Assembly: GCA_033063855.1 (NCBI GenBank)
Contig: CP093829.1
Span: 3,482,243-3,546,242, forward strand
Direction: 5' to 3'
From: Smittia aterrima
Taxonomy: Eukaryota; Arthropoda; Insecta; Diptera; Chironomidae
Length of the DNA stretch: 64,000 nt
The stretch's first letter is position 1; the number at the start of each line of letters is the position of its first letter. The notes below the pieces were generated by a model, which was given only the letters and a program-made list of their open reading frames with translations, was not told where the DNA came from and ran no database searches. Below are positions 36,439-46,821 of this stretch, one piece after another. The translations under genes and the position numbers were made by a program.

Positions 36439-37263
36439 TTATGTTTCGGATGTAAAATTAATTCCAAAGAAATCAATTGAATACGGTAGCAGCTCTTGCC
36501 CTTCATCCGATGTTATCTTCATTGAGTACATGAGACCATTTTGTCTGAGCAGTTCGATTTGATGAGTGGAGATATCTCGATTGTTATGACGACCTCGTAC
36601 GTGCTCTGGTTTCGTGAAGACTAATGTCACATCAAATTTACGTGTCAGATTAGATAACTTGTCGAGACAGCTCGCGATGTAAGCATCTTTGCTTTGCTCT
36701 ATTCGATTGTCTTGATCTGCTTTTAATGTATCAGCGTAGTAATCAAATCCAAGTGAGTCTATCACGATGAGTGAAATTTTACTGTTCTCCGTCAGCGCTT
36801 GTTCAATTCTTTCGATAATGTTCTCGATGAATAATCTGCTGCAGGTGAGAATATGTAAACGATTGAGATTCTTCTTAACTACGCAATGCTCATGATCAGG
36901 ATTGTCTTGGTCCGGTTTTATTAGTTTCGTGCTGCAATTAAGCGAATTAATTTTAGATTCCAGAAATGAATTTAATTGTCATTACCTTAGCTCCACAAAC
37001 TTCAAAATATTGAAATCCTTTTCGATATTTACAAACAAAACTTCTGGTTTTTCTCCATTCGAAAGCAGTAATGCTCTTGCCATTATTTCCATGATAAACA
37101 TTGTTTTTCCAGAACCTGATTTGCCGGTAACTCGAATGATTGATCCTTTCTTTACGTTTTGTTGCTTTACAAACAACAGGAAGTCTTTCGGAAGATTTGG
37201 ACGATTACGATTGAAGATAGCGTCGACTGTTTCAACAACAAACGAAGGTTCCGTGTAAATCAT
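36439..37263 (-). CDS. XRCC2-like RecA/Rad51 paralogue
   Basis: Two exons, 36986-37263 and 36439-36931, encode 256 aa. A Walker A motif GKSGSGKT lies at about residues 47-54, the position seen in XRCC2, and a Walker B-like strand ISLIVIDSLGFDYY lies near residue 140. The protein is short and lacks the N-terminal helical domain of Rad51, which also fits XRCC2. XRCC2 acts with other Rad51 paralogues in homologous recombination. VLFVNIEKDFNILKFVEL matches the XRCC2-type segment after Walker A. An upstream in-frame ATG at 37365 would add 34 Asn/Lys-rich residues; I prefer the internal start. Other Rad51-like ATPases cannot be excluded. Confidence 0.6.
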
Positions 37264-37699
37264 TTTCGTAAGATTGCAGAATGTGTTGTTTATGTTTTTT
37301 TCCCTCGCATTTCTTTGCTTGTGATTCAAAATGAGTAACGATCCGTTGAAATAAATAAAAAACATTCATTTAGTTTCCTCTCATATTTTATTTTTATTCT
37401 TTTTAATTCAGACAAAAACAATTTTATCATCATTGTTTTAAGCGATTACGTTAATTGAAATGTCTTAAAAGCCTATTTATCATTTTGAGAGGACTGTTGA
37501 ATCTCAAAAGAATTAAATCAAATTTAATTAAAAGGGTAAGAAAAGTTGTGGGCTGAGAATTCAATTGAATAGAGGAGGAATTAACTTAGGTTCTAGAAAA
37601 GTTTTAAATCTTGATTTTAGCAGGAATACACAGCTGGCTCTCTGTGATAATAGCTTTTGAAATTAAATTTGATGTGTATTCCTTTCAGCGAAAAAGTAT
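37264..37699. other. Intergenic gap, nothing recognised
   Basis: 436 bp, AT-rich, between the XRCC2-like start and the Aly/REF stop on the same strand. It should hold the Aly/REF 3' UTR and the XRCC2-like promoter. Confidence 0.6.
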
Positions 37700-39162
37700 T
37701 TAGTTTTGCATCGTGTATGCGTCAAGTTCTGCATTCAAGTCTTCGATCGTGACTTCGGCTTTAGGAGCACGACGATTTTGTCCTCCTTGACGGCCAGCTC
37801 CGAAGCTTCCACGACCGCGAGCACCTCCTAAAATTAAACAAAATATTGTAAGAACATGTTTTCATCTTATTTCTTGTAATAACTACCTCGTGGTGCTCCC
37901 CCTTGTCTACCTCCTCCTCCTTGTCGGTTTTGGCCTCCTCCTTGTCTGTTTTGTCCAAAGGAACTGTTGCGTGGAGTTTGAAGACGCGGTTGAATCTCAG
38001 ATGTTGCAAGTTGAATGCTCATGGGTCTCCCGTCCAAGGGAACGCCGTTGTACTGTTTCATTGCTTTGATTGCATCGTTTTTGCGTTCGAACATAACATC
38101 AGCAGTTCCTAAAATAAAAGATTTCATAAAGAAAATGTCAAGGATTGTTTGAATGAATAAGCTTACCAAGCGATCTTCCGCTTCGATCGTAATGAACTGA
38201 TGCTTTTGTTAATGGTCCAAATTCAGCAAAGAGCTCGTTGATATCAGCATCAGAGACGCTAAAGTCCAAGTTGGATACAACCAATTTCGACGATCCTCCT
38301 TGAGTGCGAAGTCCTCCACCAAATCCTCCAGAAGCTGCTGCTCCTCCTTTACGACCACCTTCGAACATGTCGTGCTTCCATGAACTGTTGACATCACCCT
38401 GTGAAGAAGCGATTGTTTGTGTTGGTTCGGTTTCTGTGCGAAGATCTTCAGCTAATTTGTCAGGAGAGAAACACGCGGAAATCCGAATCGACGGAGATGT
38501 TTGGGAAGATTGGGTTCTAATTGAAAATGAAGTGGTCCCTTAATACGCCCTTTGTTGACAGCTAAGTGAGTTCCTACTTTCAAAAATAATTTTCCTCAAC
38601 AGAGAGAAAAATAAATTACGCGACAAATTATAAGCATATCTCGCGAAAACTTAACTTTGTGCGAACAAAACATGACTCATTGACACATAAACAAAGTGTT
38701 TTTTTTTTATCTTTTCTTGGGTATTTCATGATCTTGCAGATAGCAACACAACAACAAAACTGAAGCTGCATTTCACTATTCAATGTCACTGAAGGCACTT
38801 AGCTCTTCACTAATTTCTCTGTCTTTGTGCCATCGTCTTTTTGGATGATCTTCAATTCAACATGAACTCCAATTCTCTTTCACCAATTTTAACTTCCATC
38901 TTGTCTCTTTTTTTTTCTCTCATTTGTCGTCCATTTTGGAAGTTTCGTTTTTCCGACTTTTCATCACCATTAGGATGCTTTTCCTTCTTACCCGTGTGTA
39001 TTTGGAACGCGTGATTCCTCCGCGAGCGCGACCTTTAGCGACTGCACCTCCAAACTTCTTGTTTGGCGATGATTTTTGGGAATTGCCGCGTCCTTTAAAC
39101 GATTTCGATGCTTTGTTGGTTTTAATGATATCGTCGAGCGACATTTCAATTTTATCGAGCAT
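37700..39162 (-). CDS. Ref1: THO/TREX mRNA export adaptor Aly/REF
   Basis: Four exons, 38992-39162, 38167-38398, 37887-38108 and 37700-37827, encode 250 aa. The N-terminal MSLDDIIKTNKAS is the UAP56-binding motif, and a matching C-terminal motif TIEDLNAELDAYTMQN ends the protein. The central RRM has RNP2 LVVSNLDFSV and RNP1-like GTADVMF, with the latter split by an intron. Gly/Arg-rich stretches flank the RRM (GRARGG, then QNRQGGG repeats and GARGRGSFG). Aly/REF couples splicing to export by handing mRNA to the NXF1 receptor. The order UBM, RG-rich, RRM, RG-rich, UBM is complete. The start MLDKIE six residues before MSLDDI fits other family members. The symbol is that of the fly orthologue. 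Confidence 0.93.
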
Positions 39163-39434
39163 TTTGTTATATTTTATGTGTTGTAGCGAGTTGAATAAAT
39201 GTAATTACGGGTTTTTTGATGCTTCTTCGGCGAGTTTAGATAATTAAATGATTTTTTTCTTCTGGAAAGTTTTTTGTCGCGTTTTATCACGTTAGACACC
39301 AGATGTCGCTTTAGACGCATTTGAAGGCCCCTGACGCTCAGCTTCAGCTTAGTTAACGTACAGCTTCAGCGTAGTTTTAAGTTTAAATTAATTTTTTGTT
39401 TAATTTTCGAGTTCTTATTTAAAAGATACTTAAA
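39163..39434. promoter_or_regulatory. Shared upstream region of divergent Aly/REF and inturned
   Basis: 272 bp separate the two divergent ATGs. It contains a near-repeat CAGCTTCAG(C/CG)TAGTT at about 39342 and 39361. No TATA box is evident. The arrangement suggests a bidirectional promoter. Confidence 0.55.
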
Positions 39435-41705
39435 ATGTCAAATTACGCACCGTACGACTTAGAAAGTGACTGTTCTTCATATTGTCCTGATTTCAAATCT
39501 TTCATTGTTAATAATGAACTTTTCTACATTCGAGTTCATCCAATTGTTTCTGAAGAATCATCACACAAGTCGCCACCTCAACAAAACGAGAACCTTTTTC
39601 GCAATGAATACAAGAGAATGTCTTTGAGGAAGGATCGGGGAAAGCTTTTAACAAAATTCGGTGAATCAAAGAAGAAATCGAAATATCAAGTCTTGAAAAA
39701 GAATTCGTATCAACATTCCAATGGTGTCTTGAAGGAGCTTAAGATCGGCTTGTCAAAATCTGCTAAAGTGCCTAAACCAATCAACAAACCTATCAGCAAA
39801 CAAAAGTCCAGAGAAAATATTTTTGAAAGCATCTTTCATGCGACGTTGATCATGAGCCCTGAGAAAAAGTTTCTGATCGACAAGATCAACGAAGGCTCAG
39901 TATTATCGAAAGACCTCATTGTCGGTGATTTCATTAAATCAATCGATGGAGAAATTTTAACAGTTGAAAACATCAACAGCGTGTTAAGAAGAATTCAGAA
40001 TCAACCTTCATTCAAACTCGTAGCTTACGAAAACTCAAAAGACGAGTTTGAGTCATCTCAAGAAGAAATCAAGATCACGAACCCAAACGAAATGATCTCC
40101 AATAAATCTCAACTATTTCATCTCGAAGGTGAATCTCATGAACTTATCTTCAGTCTAAATTTAATTACGAAGAGCGACAACGGAGGCGACGAGGACTTCA
40201 CAACAATTTTCTCCTTTCCTCCAAAAGAGAACAACTTCTTGCACAAACTGAAAGGATCGTTTCTTACAATCTCTTCGATCTTGGATTCATCACTTGGACG
40301 AACGCCAACGCTTTCAATGCTTCGTGTTCACGATACGAACTTCTACATAACGTACACGATCAATCAAGGAAAGAATTTCATCTTTCTCGGCTTCAACTCC
40401 AATTATACGAGGTTGTTTGACGTTCATCAACATACATCAAATTTTATCAAGTTCTTTGACTTCATTTATCCGGACTTCGTCAGTGCAAGCAATTACTCAA
40501 ATCTTATTACATTTTGTGAAATGATCAAAGTTCAGTTGCTTAAGAAATCTTCTGAAGTTGTTAGCTTTGAACAGCTTTTCTCATCGAATTTTGTTGCATT
40601 GCCGAAAGAAATCGTTTTACGAATTAACGATTCGCTGAGTGAATTGGAAGCAATGGACTACAGAAATTGGAATGAAACTTTGATGGAGCTTTTTGGAAAG
40701 TTTAATGTAATGGGATCATGCTTGTTCTATAAAAATTCGTTAATTTGTTCGCACTTCAGTGACAATGACATGGAAAATGTTGAACTCTTCCTGCGAAACT
40801 CGTGCATAAAGCTAATCTACGAGAACTGCTTAGTACGTGAGATTGCGCTAATCCGACGTGTTTATCCCAAGAAATATCAATCGTACAACATGGAAAACGA
40901 CTCAACAAAGAGCAAAGTCTTTCTTCTCATTGCTGGTCATGGCAATTTAATGATGTGCGTTATGGTCGAAGAAAATGGTTATAACATCAATCCTGAAACT
41001 GAAACACAAAGCTCAAAATACTTGATTAATTTTCTTGAGGAAATGGACGATCTTTTGGATAATTTGAAAGTCATTGGAATTGAGAATTTAACAAGAATTT
41101 GGATCAACTCGGCAAAGCGTCCACAGTGCAAGAATTTTATTGACGTACCATCTGAACACCATGAGATGACTTTGAAATCTTTAAAGGAAGAAGATGAAGA
41201 TTCTGATCAAGACTTTGATAGTCAGATTGACAGCCAGAAAAGTAGCAGCGGATTTGATTTAACTGAGTTCTCCGATACAATTTACAAGGACTTCACAGAC
41301 ATAATTCCACAAACTCTCACATTTGGACCGCAGAATGCTTTCTATCATTTCACGCAACTCGACAACGTAGAAAAATTAAACATAACAACGATCAATGAAC
41401 GAAACTCAAACGAAGTCTTGGTTGATATCTTTCGACGTGGTTGCATAAAGATTCACACAATGCTTCAGAAGACAATCAGGTTCAACCAGATGTTAGAGAA
41501 CAATAAAATCTCTCATAAATCTACTTCGATGAAACCAATTGAACAGGGAATCGTGCTACAGGTTAATCATGATGGACGAATTAAAAATATTAACATCGTC
41601 GGGAGACTTTTCGGTTTACGCGAACTTTTCGTTTGCTACGATGCTGACATTCCTCAGAATTGTGTTGAAATTGCCTTTCGAATTGCTTTAAGCAGTATTG
41701 GATAA
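39435..41705 (+). CDS. in: Inturned, planar cell polarity effector (CPLANE subunit)
   Basis: Intronless 756-aa ORF. A PDZ-like domain lies at about residues 128-205 (FHATLIMSPEKKFLIDKINE, VGDFIKSIDGEIL). The rest matches the layout of Inturned, with longin-like folds in the middle (for example FYITYTINQGKNFIFLGFNS, and VMGSCLFYKNSLICSHFSDN) and at the C-terminus. An acidic, Ser-rich linker is present (EEDEDSDQDFDSQIDSQKSS). Inturned works with Fuzzy and Fritz to restrict actin prehair formation in wing cells and, in ciliated tissues, in ciliogenesis. A 78-bp piece encoding residues about 659-684 has been copied into the neighbouring F-box array. Complete start and stop; AATAAA near 41741. Confidence 0.85.
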   Translation: MSNYAPYDLESDCSSYCPDFKSFIVNNELFYIRVHPIVSEESSHKSPPQQNENLFRNEYKRMSLRKDRGKLLTKFGESKKKSKYQVLKKNSYQHSNGVLKELKIGLSKSAKVPKPINKPISKQKSRENIFESIFHATLIMSPEKKFLIDKINEGSVLSKDLIVGDFIKSIDGEILTVENINSVLRRIQNQPSFKLVAYENSKDEFESSQEEIKITNPNEMISNKSQLFHLEGESHELIFSLNLITKSDNGGDEDFTTIFSFPPKENNFLHKLKGSFLTISSILDSSLGRTPTLSMLRVHDTNFYITYTINQGKNFIFLGFNSNYTRLFDVHQHTSNFIKFFDFIYPDFVSASNYSNLITFCEMIKVQLLKKSSEVVSFEQLFSSNFVALPKEIVLRINDSLSELEAMDYRNWNETLMELFGKFNVMGSCLFYKNSLICSHFSDNDMENVELFLRNSCIKLIYENCLVREIALIRRVYPKKYQSYNMENDSTKSKVFLLIAGHGNLMMCVMVEENGYNINPETETQSSKYLINFLEEMDDLLDNLKVIGIENLTRIWINSAKRPQCKNFIDVPSEHHEMTLKSLKEEDEDSDQDFDSQIDSQKSSSGFDLTEFSDTIYKDFTDIIPQTLTFGPQNAFYHFTQLDNVEKLNITTINERNSNEVLVDIFRRGCIKIHTMLQKTIRFNQMLENNKISHKSTSMKPIEQGIVLQVNHDGRIKNINIVGRLFGLRELFVCYDADIPQNCVEIAFRIALSSIG

Positions 41706-41800
41706 AATTATTTTTTTAAATTGTATTTAGATTTCAAGAATAAAAAATATTTTTAATAAAAAGTTGAGTTAAAGTGAAATGAAAGATATTTTATTAAATG

Positions 41801-42010
41801 AATCATAACCAGATCAGTTTGAGAATCCCTTCAAATGAAGTTAATCAAGGTTGTGTCTAGAAGTTTTGATGACGGGAATAAATTCTTCAAAAGTTCAAAT
41901 TCACCGACCGCCAAGCTTCTGATGATTGTGAAAATCACATTCTTTCAACTGTAGAATTTGAGAGTTAAGCAGGAGTTCTAAGTCGCAACTTAGATCGCGC
42001 AGTTCATCAA
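41801..42010 (-). pseudogene. Antisense relic of the 3' end of the F-box/LRR gene at 49613-51298 (relic 1)
   Basis: Similar to 44030-44205, 46822-47220 and, more weakly, to the coding 3' end of the minus-strand F-box/LRR gene (about 49710-50060). It has multiple in-frame stops and deletions and lies immediately upstream of F-box copy 1. Confidence 0.6.
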
Positions 42011-42173
42011 GGAATAAGTTAATATTAAAAAACTAATAATAAAAGTAATTGATAAAAAACTTTTCATTGAAAACTGCTCAAACTCTAATAAAATAAAGTT
42101 TTAATAATTATTTCTAAATTTTGTTTGATCTAGTTGTAGTTTGATTTTTGTAAATCAAAATGAGAAATATTCT

Positions 42174-42188
42174 ATTCGTCTAACGAAT
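42174..42188. promoter_or_regulatory. Palindromic element upstream of F-box copy 1
   Basis: ATTCGTCTAACGAAT, with arms ATTCGT/ACGAAT, lies about 200 bp before the ATG. It is kept at 44333-44347 (copy 2) and, as ATTCGTCAAACGAAT, at 47336-47350 (copy 3). Confidence 0.4.
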
Positions 42189-42387
42189 GGTGATACGCGT
42201 AGATGTGATTCGAAAATCAGGATTGTCTTATTAGAATTTAAGTAAAAAAGTAAATAAAAGAAAAACTTTGTCAGCATTCGAATTATTTCGCTTTCAACAT
42301 TCGAAAAGGTAAGAGCCGCTCTCTCGAAGTTTCCAAAAATATTTTCAAATTTATTTCAATTTTATTTGTTTTTAGATAAATATTAAG

Positions 42388-43794
42388 ATGAACCAAAGCT
42401 CAACATCAGCCGCAAATAGTAAAGCGTCATCGAAAGAAAATATTTCCACAGCGTTTTCGATCGACGAGAACAAGCCAGCGAAGGAAACAAAAGTGGAAAT
42501 TTCGAATGAAGAACGTGAGAAAAAACTGATCGAATTATCGGAAGTGATGAAGAATAACTTGGATCCTTTGGAATATTTCTCACGATTTCTTGGCATTCCT
42601 GAGATGATCCTTAAACATTTCAACGGCAAAGAGTTGTTAAATCTTTCTGAAGTCTCTCCAAGTTGGTACAATTTCATCGCTTCTTCGAAAGTTCTAATGA
42701 AAAACATAAAAATTGTTTTTCGTGAGAATCGTGAGTTCTTTCCGGAAGATTACGATTCATTAATGAACAGCTCGAGACGATATCAGAACATTCAAGTCGG
42801 ACAAGACTTCGATTCAGATGAAGATAAAGAAAATGACGTTCCAAGGCTAGAAGTACGAGAAGAAATGATGGAAAGATTGTCAAAAGTCAAAATATACATT
42901 TCGCCGTTGCAACTTGATTTTATTCATAAGAGCAGTCACGAGTGGAAAAATGTTTCACTCAATGATAAATATTTTAGCAGAAAACAAAGTTTAGATATTT
43001 GGAACATATTCTCATCAATCGAATCATCAGTTGAAAGTCTTTCTATCATTAGCAAAGATCTATTTCCATTCAATGGTTCATATTCAGAGTTCGAACCTTT
43101 AAAAGTTTTGGAATTTCCAAAATTAAAACAATTGAAATTGCGTCTTTTCCGTGGTTCAATCATGAACAAAGTTTACGGGAGATTTTTGGCAAATTCTGTT
43201 GCAATCGAAGAACTTGAGATTGATTATTGTAATGAACTTCTTAGAGATGGAATTTTTAGACAAATCCTCGAAAACTCCAACGACCTTCAAAGCCTTAAAC
43301 TCAAATCAAGAGTCGTTGCTCTCATGTTCAGAGAAAACCAATGGAAGCGAGTACAATTTAAGCTGAAGAGTTTGACAGTTCAATTTAAATCAGGCATTGT
43401 ACACTTATCCGATCTTCCGGGTTTCCTCAAACTCCAAAGCAATCATCTCGAATATTTGAGGTTGGATGAATACTACTTCGATTATATTTTTAATGAGATA
43501 ATGAAATTACCAAAGCTAAAAAATCTTTGCCTTTTACCTTGGAGGTGGACAGATTTTAATATTCCAAATAAAATATCCACCTCAATTACTGAATTCAGAT
43601 TAACGGCCAAAGTTGAACCTCTATCACTAAAAACTTTCTTGCTATCAATGCCGAATGTGAAAAGACTTGACCTGTTCTGGATCGACGAAGAAATAATTGA
43701 AATGTTGTTATCAATGAACAGAAAGTTTGAAGATATAAGAGTTCGCCACATGGAAAAACCATTAAAGTCGATTTATTTACTTTTAATTCAATGA
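42388..43794 (+). CDS. F-box protein with LRR-like C-terminus, tandem copy 1
   Basis: Intact 468-aa ORF. A likely 5' UTR intron is at 42309-42375 (GTAAGAG to TTTTTAG), just before the ATG. The N-terminus is Ser-rich (MNQSSTSAANSKASSKEN). An F-box follows at about residues 65-105 (LGIPEMILKHFNGKELLNLS, SPSWYNF), the Skp1-binding module of SCF ubiquitin ligases. The remainder has irregular leucine-rich repeats (LKLKSRV, LKLQSNHLEYLRLDEYYF, MPNVKRLDLFWIDEE) that would bind the substrate. It is paralogous to copies at 44583 and 47550. An acidic DSDEDKEND patch sits near residue 150. The substrate is unknown; lineage-specific expansion is typical of fast-evolving F-box families. Confidence 0.8.
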   Translation: MNQSSTSAANSKASSKENISTAFSIDENKPAKETKVEISNEEREKKLIELSEVMKNNLDPLEYFSRFLGIPEMILKHFNGKELLNLSEVSPSWYNFIASSKVLMKNIKIVFRENREFFPEDYDSLMNSSRRYQNIQVGQDFDSDEDKENDVPRLEVREEMMERLSKVKIYISPLQLDFIHKSSHEWKNVSLNDKYFSRKQSLDIWNIFSSIESSVESLSIISKDLFPFNGSYSEFEPLKVLEFPKLKQLKLRLFRGSIMNKVYGRFLANSVAIEELEIDYCNELLRDGIFRQILENSNDLQSLKLKSRVVALMFRENQWKRVQFKLKSLTVQFKSGIVHLSDLPGFLKLQSNHLEYLRLDEYYFDYIFNEIMKLPKLKNLCLLPWRWTDFNIPNKISTSITEFRLTAKVEPLSLKTFLLSMPNVKRLDLFWIDEEIIEMLLSMNRKFEDIRVRHMEKPLKSIYLLLIQ

Positions 43795-44029
43795 AATTAT
43801 GTAAAATGTTTCTTCAAAAACTTTCTGAAATAAATTTTTCGCTTTATAACTACAGAAAACTGGAGTTTTTACTATTCATTTTATTTTTAAACTTTCTTTA
43901 GATTCTGATTAAAGGACGGGAGTCACTTAACAGAGCAGTTGATGGTGACATTTGTTGTTGAGTTTCTTCCGGAAGAAGAGTGGACTTCACCAAGTGAAAT
44001 TGTGCTCGAAGATAAATGTGAAGATCCAA

Positions 44030-44205
44030 CCGATTATTTTTGGAAAATCTATTTTAAAAATGCTATCATAATCAGGTCAGTTGGAGAATCTCTTCAAATG
44101 AAGTTAATCAAGGTTGTGTCCAGAAGTTTGACTGTAGAAGTTGAACACCCTGTTCTAAGTCGCGTCTTAGCTCGCGAAGTTTATCAAGGAGGAAGTTCAT
44201 ATGAA
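44030..44205 (-). pseudogene. Antisense relic of the F-box/LRR gene 3' end (relic 2)
   Basis: The minus-strand reading resembles the C-terminus of the gene at 49613-51298 (around KTSGRKLDYLRLDG and VVFEMDFP) but is interrupted by stops. A 100-codon plus-strand ORF across it (43939-44241) is incidental. Confidence 0.6.
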
Positions 44206-44332
44206 GTTTCATTGAAAACTGCTCAACTGCTCAAACTCTGATAAAATAAAGTTTTAATAATTATTTCTAAATTTTGTTTGATTAGTTGTAGTTTGAATTT
44301 TGTAAATTAAAATGAGAAATATTCTATTCGTC

Positions 44333-44347
44333 ATTCGTCTAACGAAT
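44333..44347. promoter_or_regulatory. Palindromic element upstream of F-box copy 2
   Basis: ATTCGTCTAACGAAT, identical to the element before copy 1. In this copy the preceding ATTCGTC is also doubled, and GTGATTCGAAAATCA occurs twice just downstream (44363-44377 and 44412-44426), showing a local duplication specific to copy 2. Confidence 0.4.
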
Positions 44348-44582
44348 GCTGATACGCGTAGATGTGATTCGAAAATCATTTTCCCTTTAAGGCGAAAATG
44401 GGGGCGTTCGTAGTGATTCGAAAATCAGGATTGTCTTATTAGAATTCGAGTGAAAAAGTAAATAAAAGGAAAACTTTGTCAGCATTCGAATTATTTTGCT
44501 TTCAACATTCGAAAAGGTAAGAAACGCTCTCGAAGTTTCCAAAAATATTTTCAATTTTATTTGTTTTTAGATAAATATTAAG

Positions 44583-45989
44583 ATGAACCAAAGCTCAACA
44601 TCAGCCGCAAATAGTAAAGCGTCATCGAAAGAAAATATTTCCACAGCGTTTTCGATCGATGAGAGCAAGTCAGCGAAGGAAACAAAAACAGAAATTTCAA
44701 ATGAAGAACGTGAGAAAAAACTGATCGAATTATCGGAAGTGACGAAGAATAACTTGGATCCTTTGGAATGTTTCTCACGATTTCTTGGCATTCCTGAGAT
44801 GATCCTTAAACATTTCAAAGGCAAAGATTTGTTAAATCTTTCTGAAGTCTGTCCAAGTTGGTACAATTTCATCGCTTCTTCGAAATTTCTAATGAAAAAC
44901 ATAAAAATTGTTTTTCGTGAGAATCGTGAGTTCTTTCAGGAAGATTACGATTTATTAATGAATAGCTCGAGACGATATCAGAACATTCAAGTCGGACAAG
45001 ATTTTGATTCAGATGAAGATAAAGAAAATGACTTTCCAAGTCCAGAAGTTCAAGAAGAAATGAATGAAAGAGTGGCAATAGTCAAAATCTTCATTTCAAC
45101 TTTTCAACTTTATTTTATTCATAAAAGTGGTCACAAGTGGAAAAATGTTTCTCTCAATGATAAATATTTTAGCAGAAAACATTGTTTACAGATTTGGAAC
45201 ATATTCTCATCAATCGAATCATCAGTTGAAAGTCTTTCTGTCATCAGCAGAGATAGATTTCCATTCGATGGTTCATTTTTAGAATTTGAACCTTTAAAAG
45301 TTTTACAGTTTCCAAAACTAAAACAATTGAAATTGCGTCTTTATCATCGTTCAATTATGAACATAGTTTACGGTAGATTTTTGGCAAATTCTGTTGCAAT
45401 CGAAAAACTTGAGATTGATTATTGTAATGAACTTTTTAGAGATGGACTTTTTAGACAAATTCTCGAAAACTCCAACGACCTAAAAAGTCTTAAACTCAAA
45501 TCAAGACTCATTGCTCTCATGTTAAGAGAAGACCAATGGAAGCGAGTACAATTTAAGCTGAAGAGTTTGACAATACATTTGAAATCAACGGTTATATTCG
45601 GTTCCCATCTTCAGAGTTTCCTCAAACTCCAAAGCAATCATCTCGAATATTTGAGGTTGGATGAATACTACTTCGAATATATTTTTAAGGAGATAATGAA
45701 ATTACCAAAGCTCAAGGGTCTTTGCCTTTCAACTTGGAGTTTTAGAGCGTTTGAAGGTCCAAATAAAATATCCACCTCAATTACTGAATTGAGATTAACC
45801 GAGAGGGTCGAACCTCTTGAACTTAAAATTTTCTTGCTGTCAATGCCGAATGTGAAAAGACTTGACCTGCTCGGAATCGACGAGGAAACGATTGAAATGT
45901 TGTTATCAATGAACAGAAAGTTTGAGGATATAAGAGTTCGCTGCATGGAGGGACCAGTAAGGTGGATTAATTGTCTTTTAATTAAATGA
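44583..45989 (+). CDS. F-box protein with LRR-like C-terminus, tandem copy 2
   Basis: Intact 468-aa ORF of the same length as copy 1 and collinear without indels. It has the same N-terminus, F-box (LGIPEMILKHFKGKDLLNLS) and irregular LRR tail. The same 5' UTR intron signals precede the ATG. Most differences from copy 1 are substitutions in the LRR-like part, which fits divergence of a substrate-binding surface after duplication. Spacers up- and downstream contain relics of the convergent F-box/LRR gene. Confidence 0.8.
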   Translation: MNQSSTSAANSKASSKENISTAFSIDESKSAKETKTEISNEEREKKLIELSEVTKNNLDPLECFSRFLGIPEMILKHFKGKDLLNLSEVCPSWYNFIASSKFLMKNIKIVFRENREFFQEDYDLLMNSSRRYQNIQVGQDFDSDEDKENDFPSPEVQEEMNERVAIVKIFISTFQLYFIHKSGHKWKNVSLNDKYFSRKHCLQIWNIFSSIESSVESLSVISRDRFPFDGSFLEFEPLKVLQFPKLKQLKLRLYHRSIMNIVYGRFLANSVAIEKLEIDYCNELFRDGLFRQILENSNDLKSLKLKSRLIALMLREDQWKRVQFKLKSLTIHLKSTVIFGSHLQSFLKLQSNHLEYLRLDEYYFEYIFKEIMKLPKLKGLCLSTWSFRAFEGPNKISTSITELRLTERVEPLELKIFLLSMPNVKRLDLLGIDEETIEMLLSMNRKFEDIRVRCMEGPVRWINCLLIK

Positions 45990-46110
45990 AATTATGTAAA
46001 ATGTTTCTTTAAAAACTTTTAGAAATAAATTTTTTTGCTTCATAATAAGAGAAAACTGGAGTTTTTACTTTTGAAATTAATTTTACGAAAGTTAAACAAA
46101 TTTTTCTTTA

Positions 46111-46726
46111 GATTCTGATTCAAGGACGGGAGTCACTTAACAGAGCAGTTGATCAAACAGTCTATTAGCAAAGGAAGCATCAGCGCGAAACTGAAGACTT
46201 CATACTCGTACCGAACGAAGAGACGGTGGCAAGATAAACAGCAAGCGCCAGACCAAAAGCATTTTCATTCAAAAAAAATTATGATGAGAGATGAAAAACG
46301 GTTGGGAAACTTAGAAGCTTCCATTAAAATTCAATTTCAAAGTGATTTTAGTTGATGAAACATATTTTGACGATGTCTCAGCTGCTTGTTCACTGAATCG
46401 TCCTAAGTTGGTTTGAAGTCGAGTGATAAATCTAATTATCCGTCATAACTCGAGCACCTCATTCCATGCTCACTCTCAAGGAATTTACACGACTAACACT
46501 TTAATTGCTATAAAGACATTCCTGTCAATTCTCTTGAGCTGTGGACTCAATTTTCAATGGCACACAAAAGAAAATAACTCAAAATTGCATAATTGGACCA
46601 AGCCCGACAATAATATTCACGTCTCAATTTTATTTTTCTTTCTTCTTTCTCTGAAAATTACATTTGAGCGATCTGAAAAGTGTGATTTCAAGAATGGAAC
46701 AAAACTTTAACGAAGTCTTGGTTGAT
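46111..46726. repeat. Array spacer block, copy 1
   Basis: 616 bp matching 49037-49651 almost base for base. It begins GATTCTGATTCAAGGACGGG; the first 45 bases are also found after F-box copy 1 (43901 onwards). It contains a 68-codon ORF (46149-46355) preserved in both blocks, which looks incidental. Confidence 0.8.
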
Positions 46727-46786
46727 ATCTTTCGACGTGGTTGCATAAAAATTCACACAATGCTTCAGAAGACAATCAGGTTCAAC
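46709..46786 (+). pseudogene. 78-bp captured fragment of inturned coding sequence
   Basis: Matches inturned bases 41409-41486 with one difference (G to A in ATAAAGATT) and keeps the reading frame for 26 codons beginning NEVLVDIFRRGC. There is no start codon or flanking inturned sequence. It lies about 5.3 kb from its source in the same orientation. Confidence 0.85.
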
Positions 46787-46821
46787 AATATTTTAACCAC
46801 GATATTTCATCTATCTCGGAA

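Noticed and set aside
42372..42707. 111-codon antisense ORF, repeated at 44567-44902 and 47534-47839
   Set aside because: It lies opposite the start of each F-box copy and is conserved only because the sense strand is. No domain, no start context.
43939..44241. 100-codon plus-strand ORF in the array spacer
   Set aside because: It overlaps an antisense relic of the minus-strand F-box/LRR gene, and the other spacers do not keep the frame.
46149..46355. 68-codon ORF kept in both spacer blocks (also 49075-49281)
   Set aside because: The blocks are almost identical throughout, so frame retention carries no information. The composition is Lys/Gln/Ser-rich with no domain.
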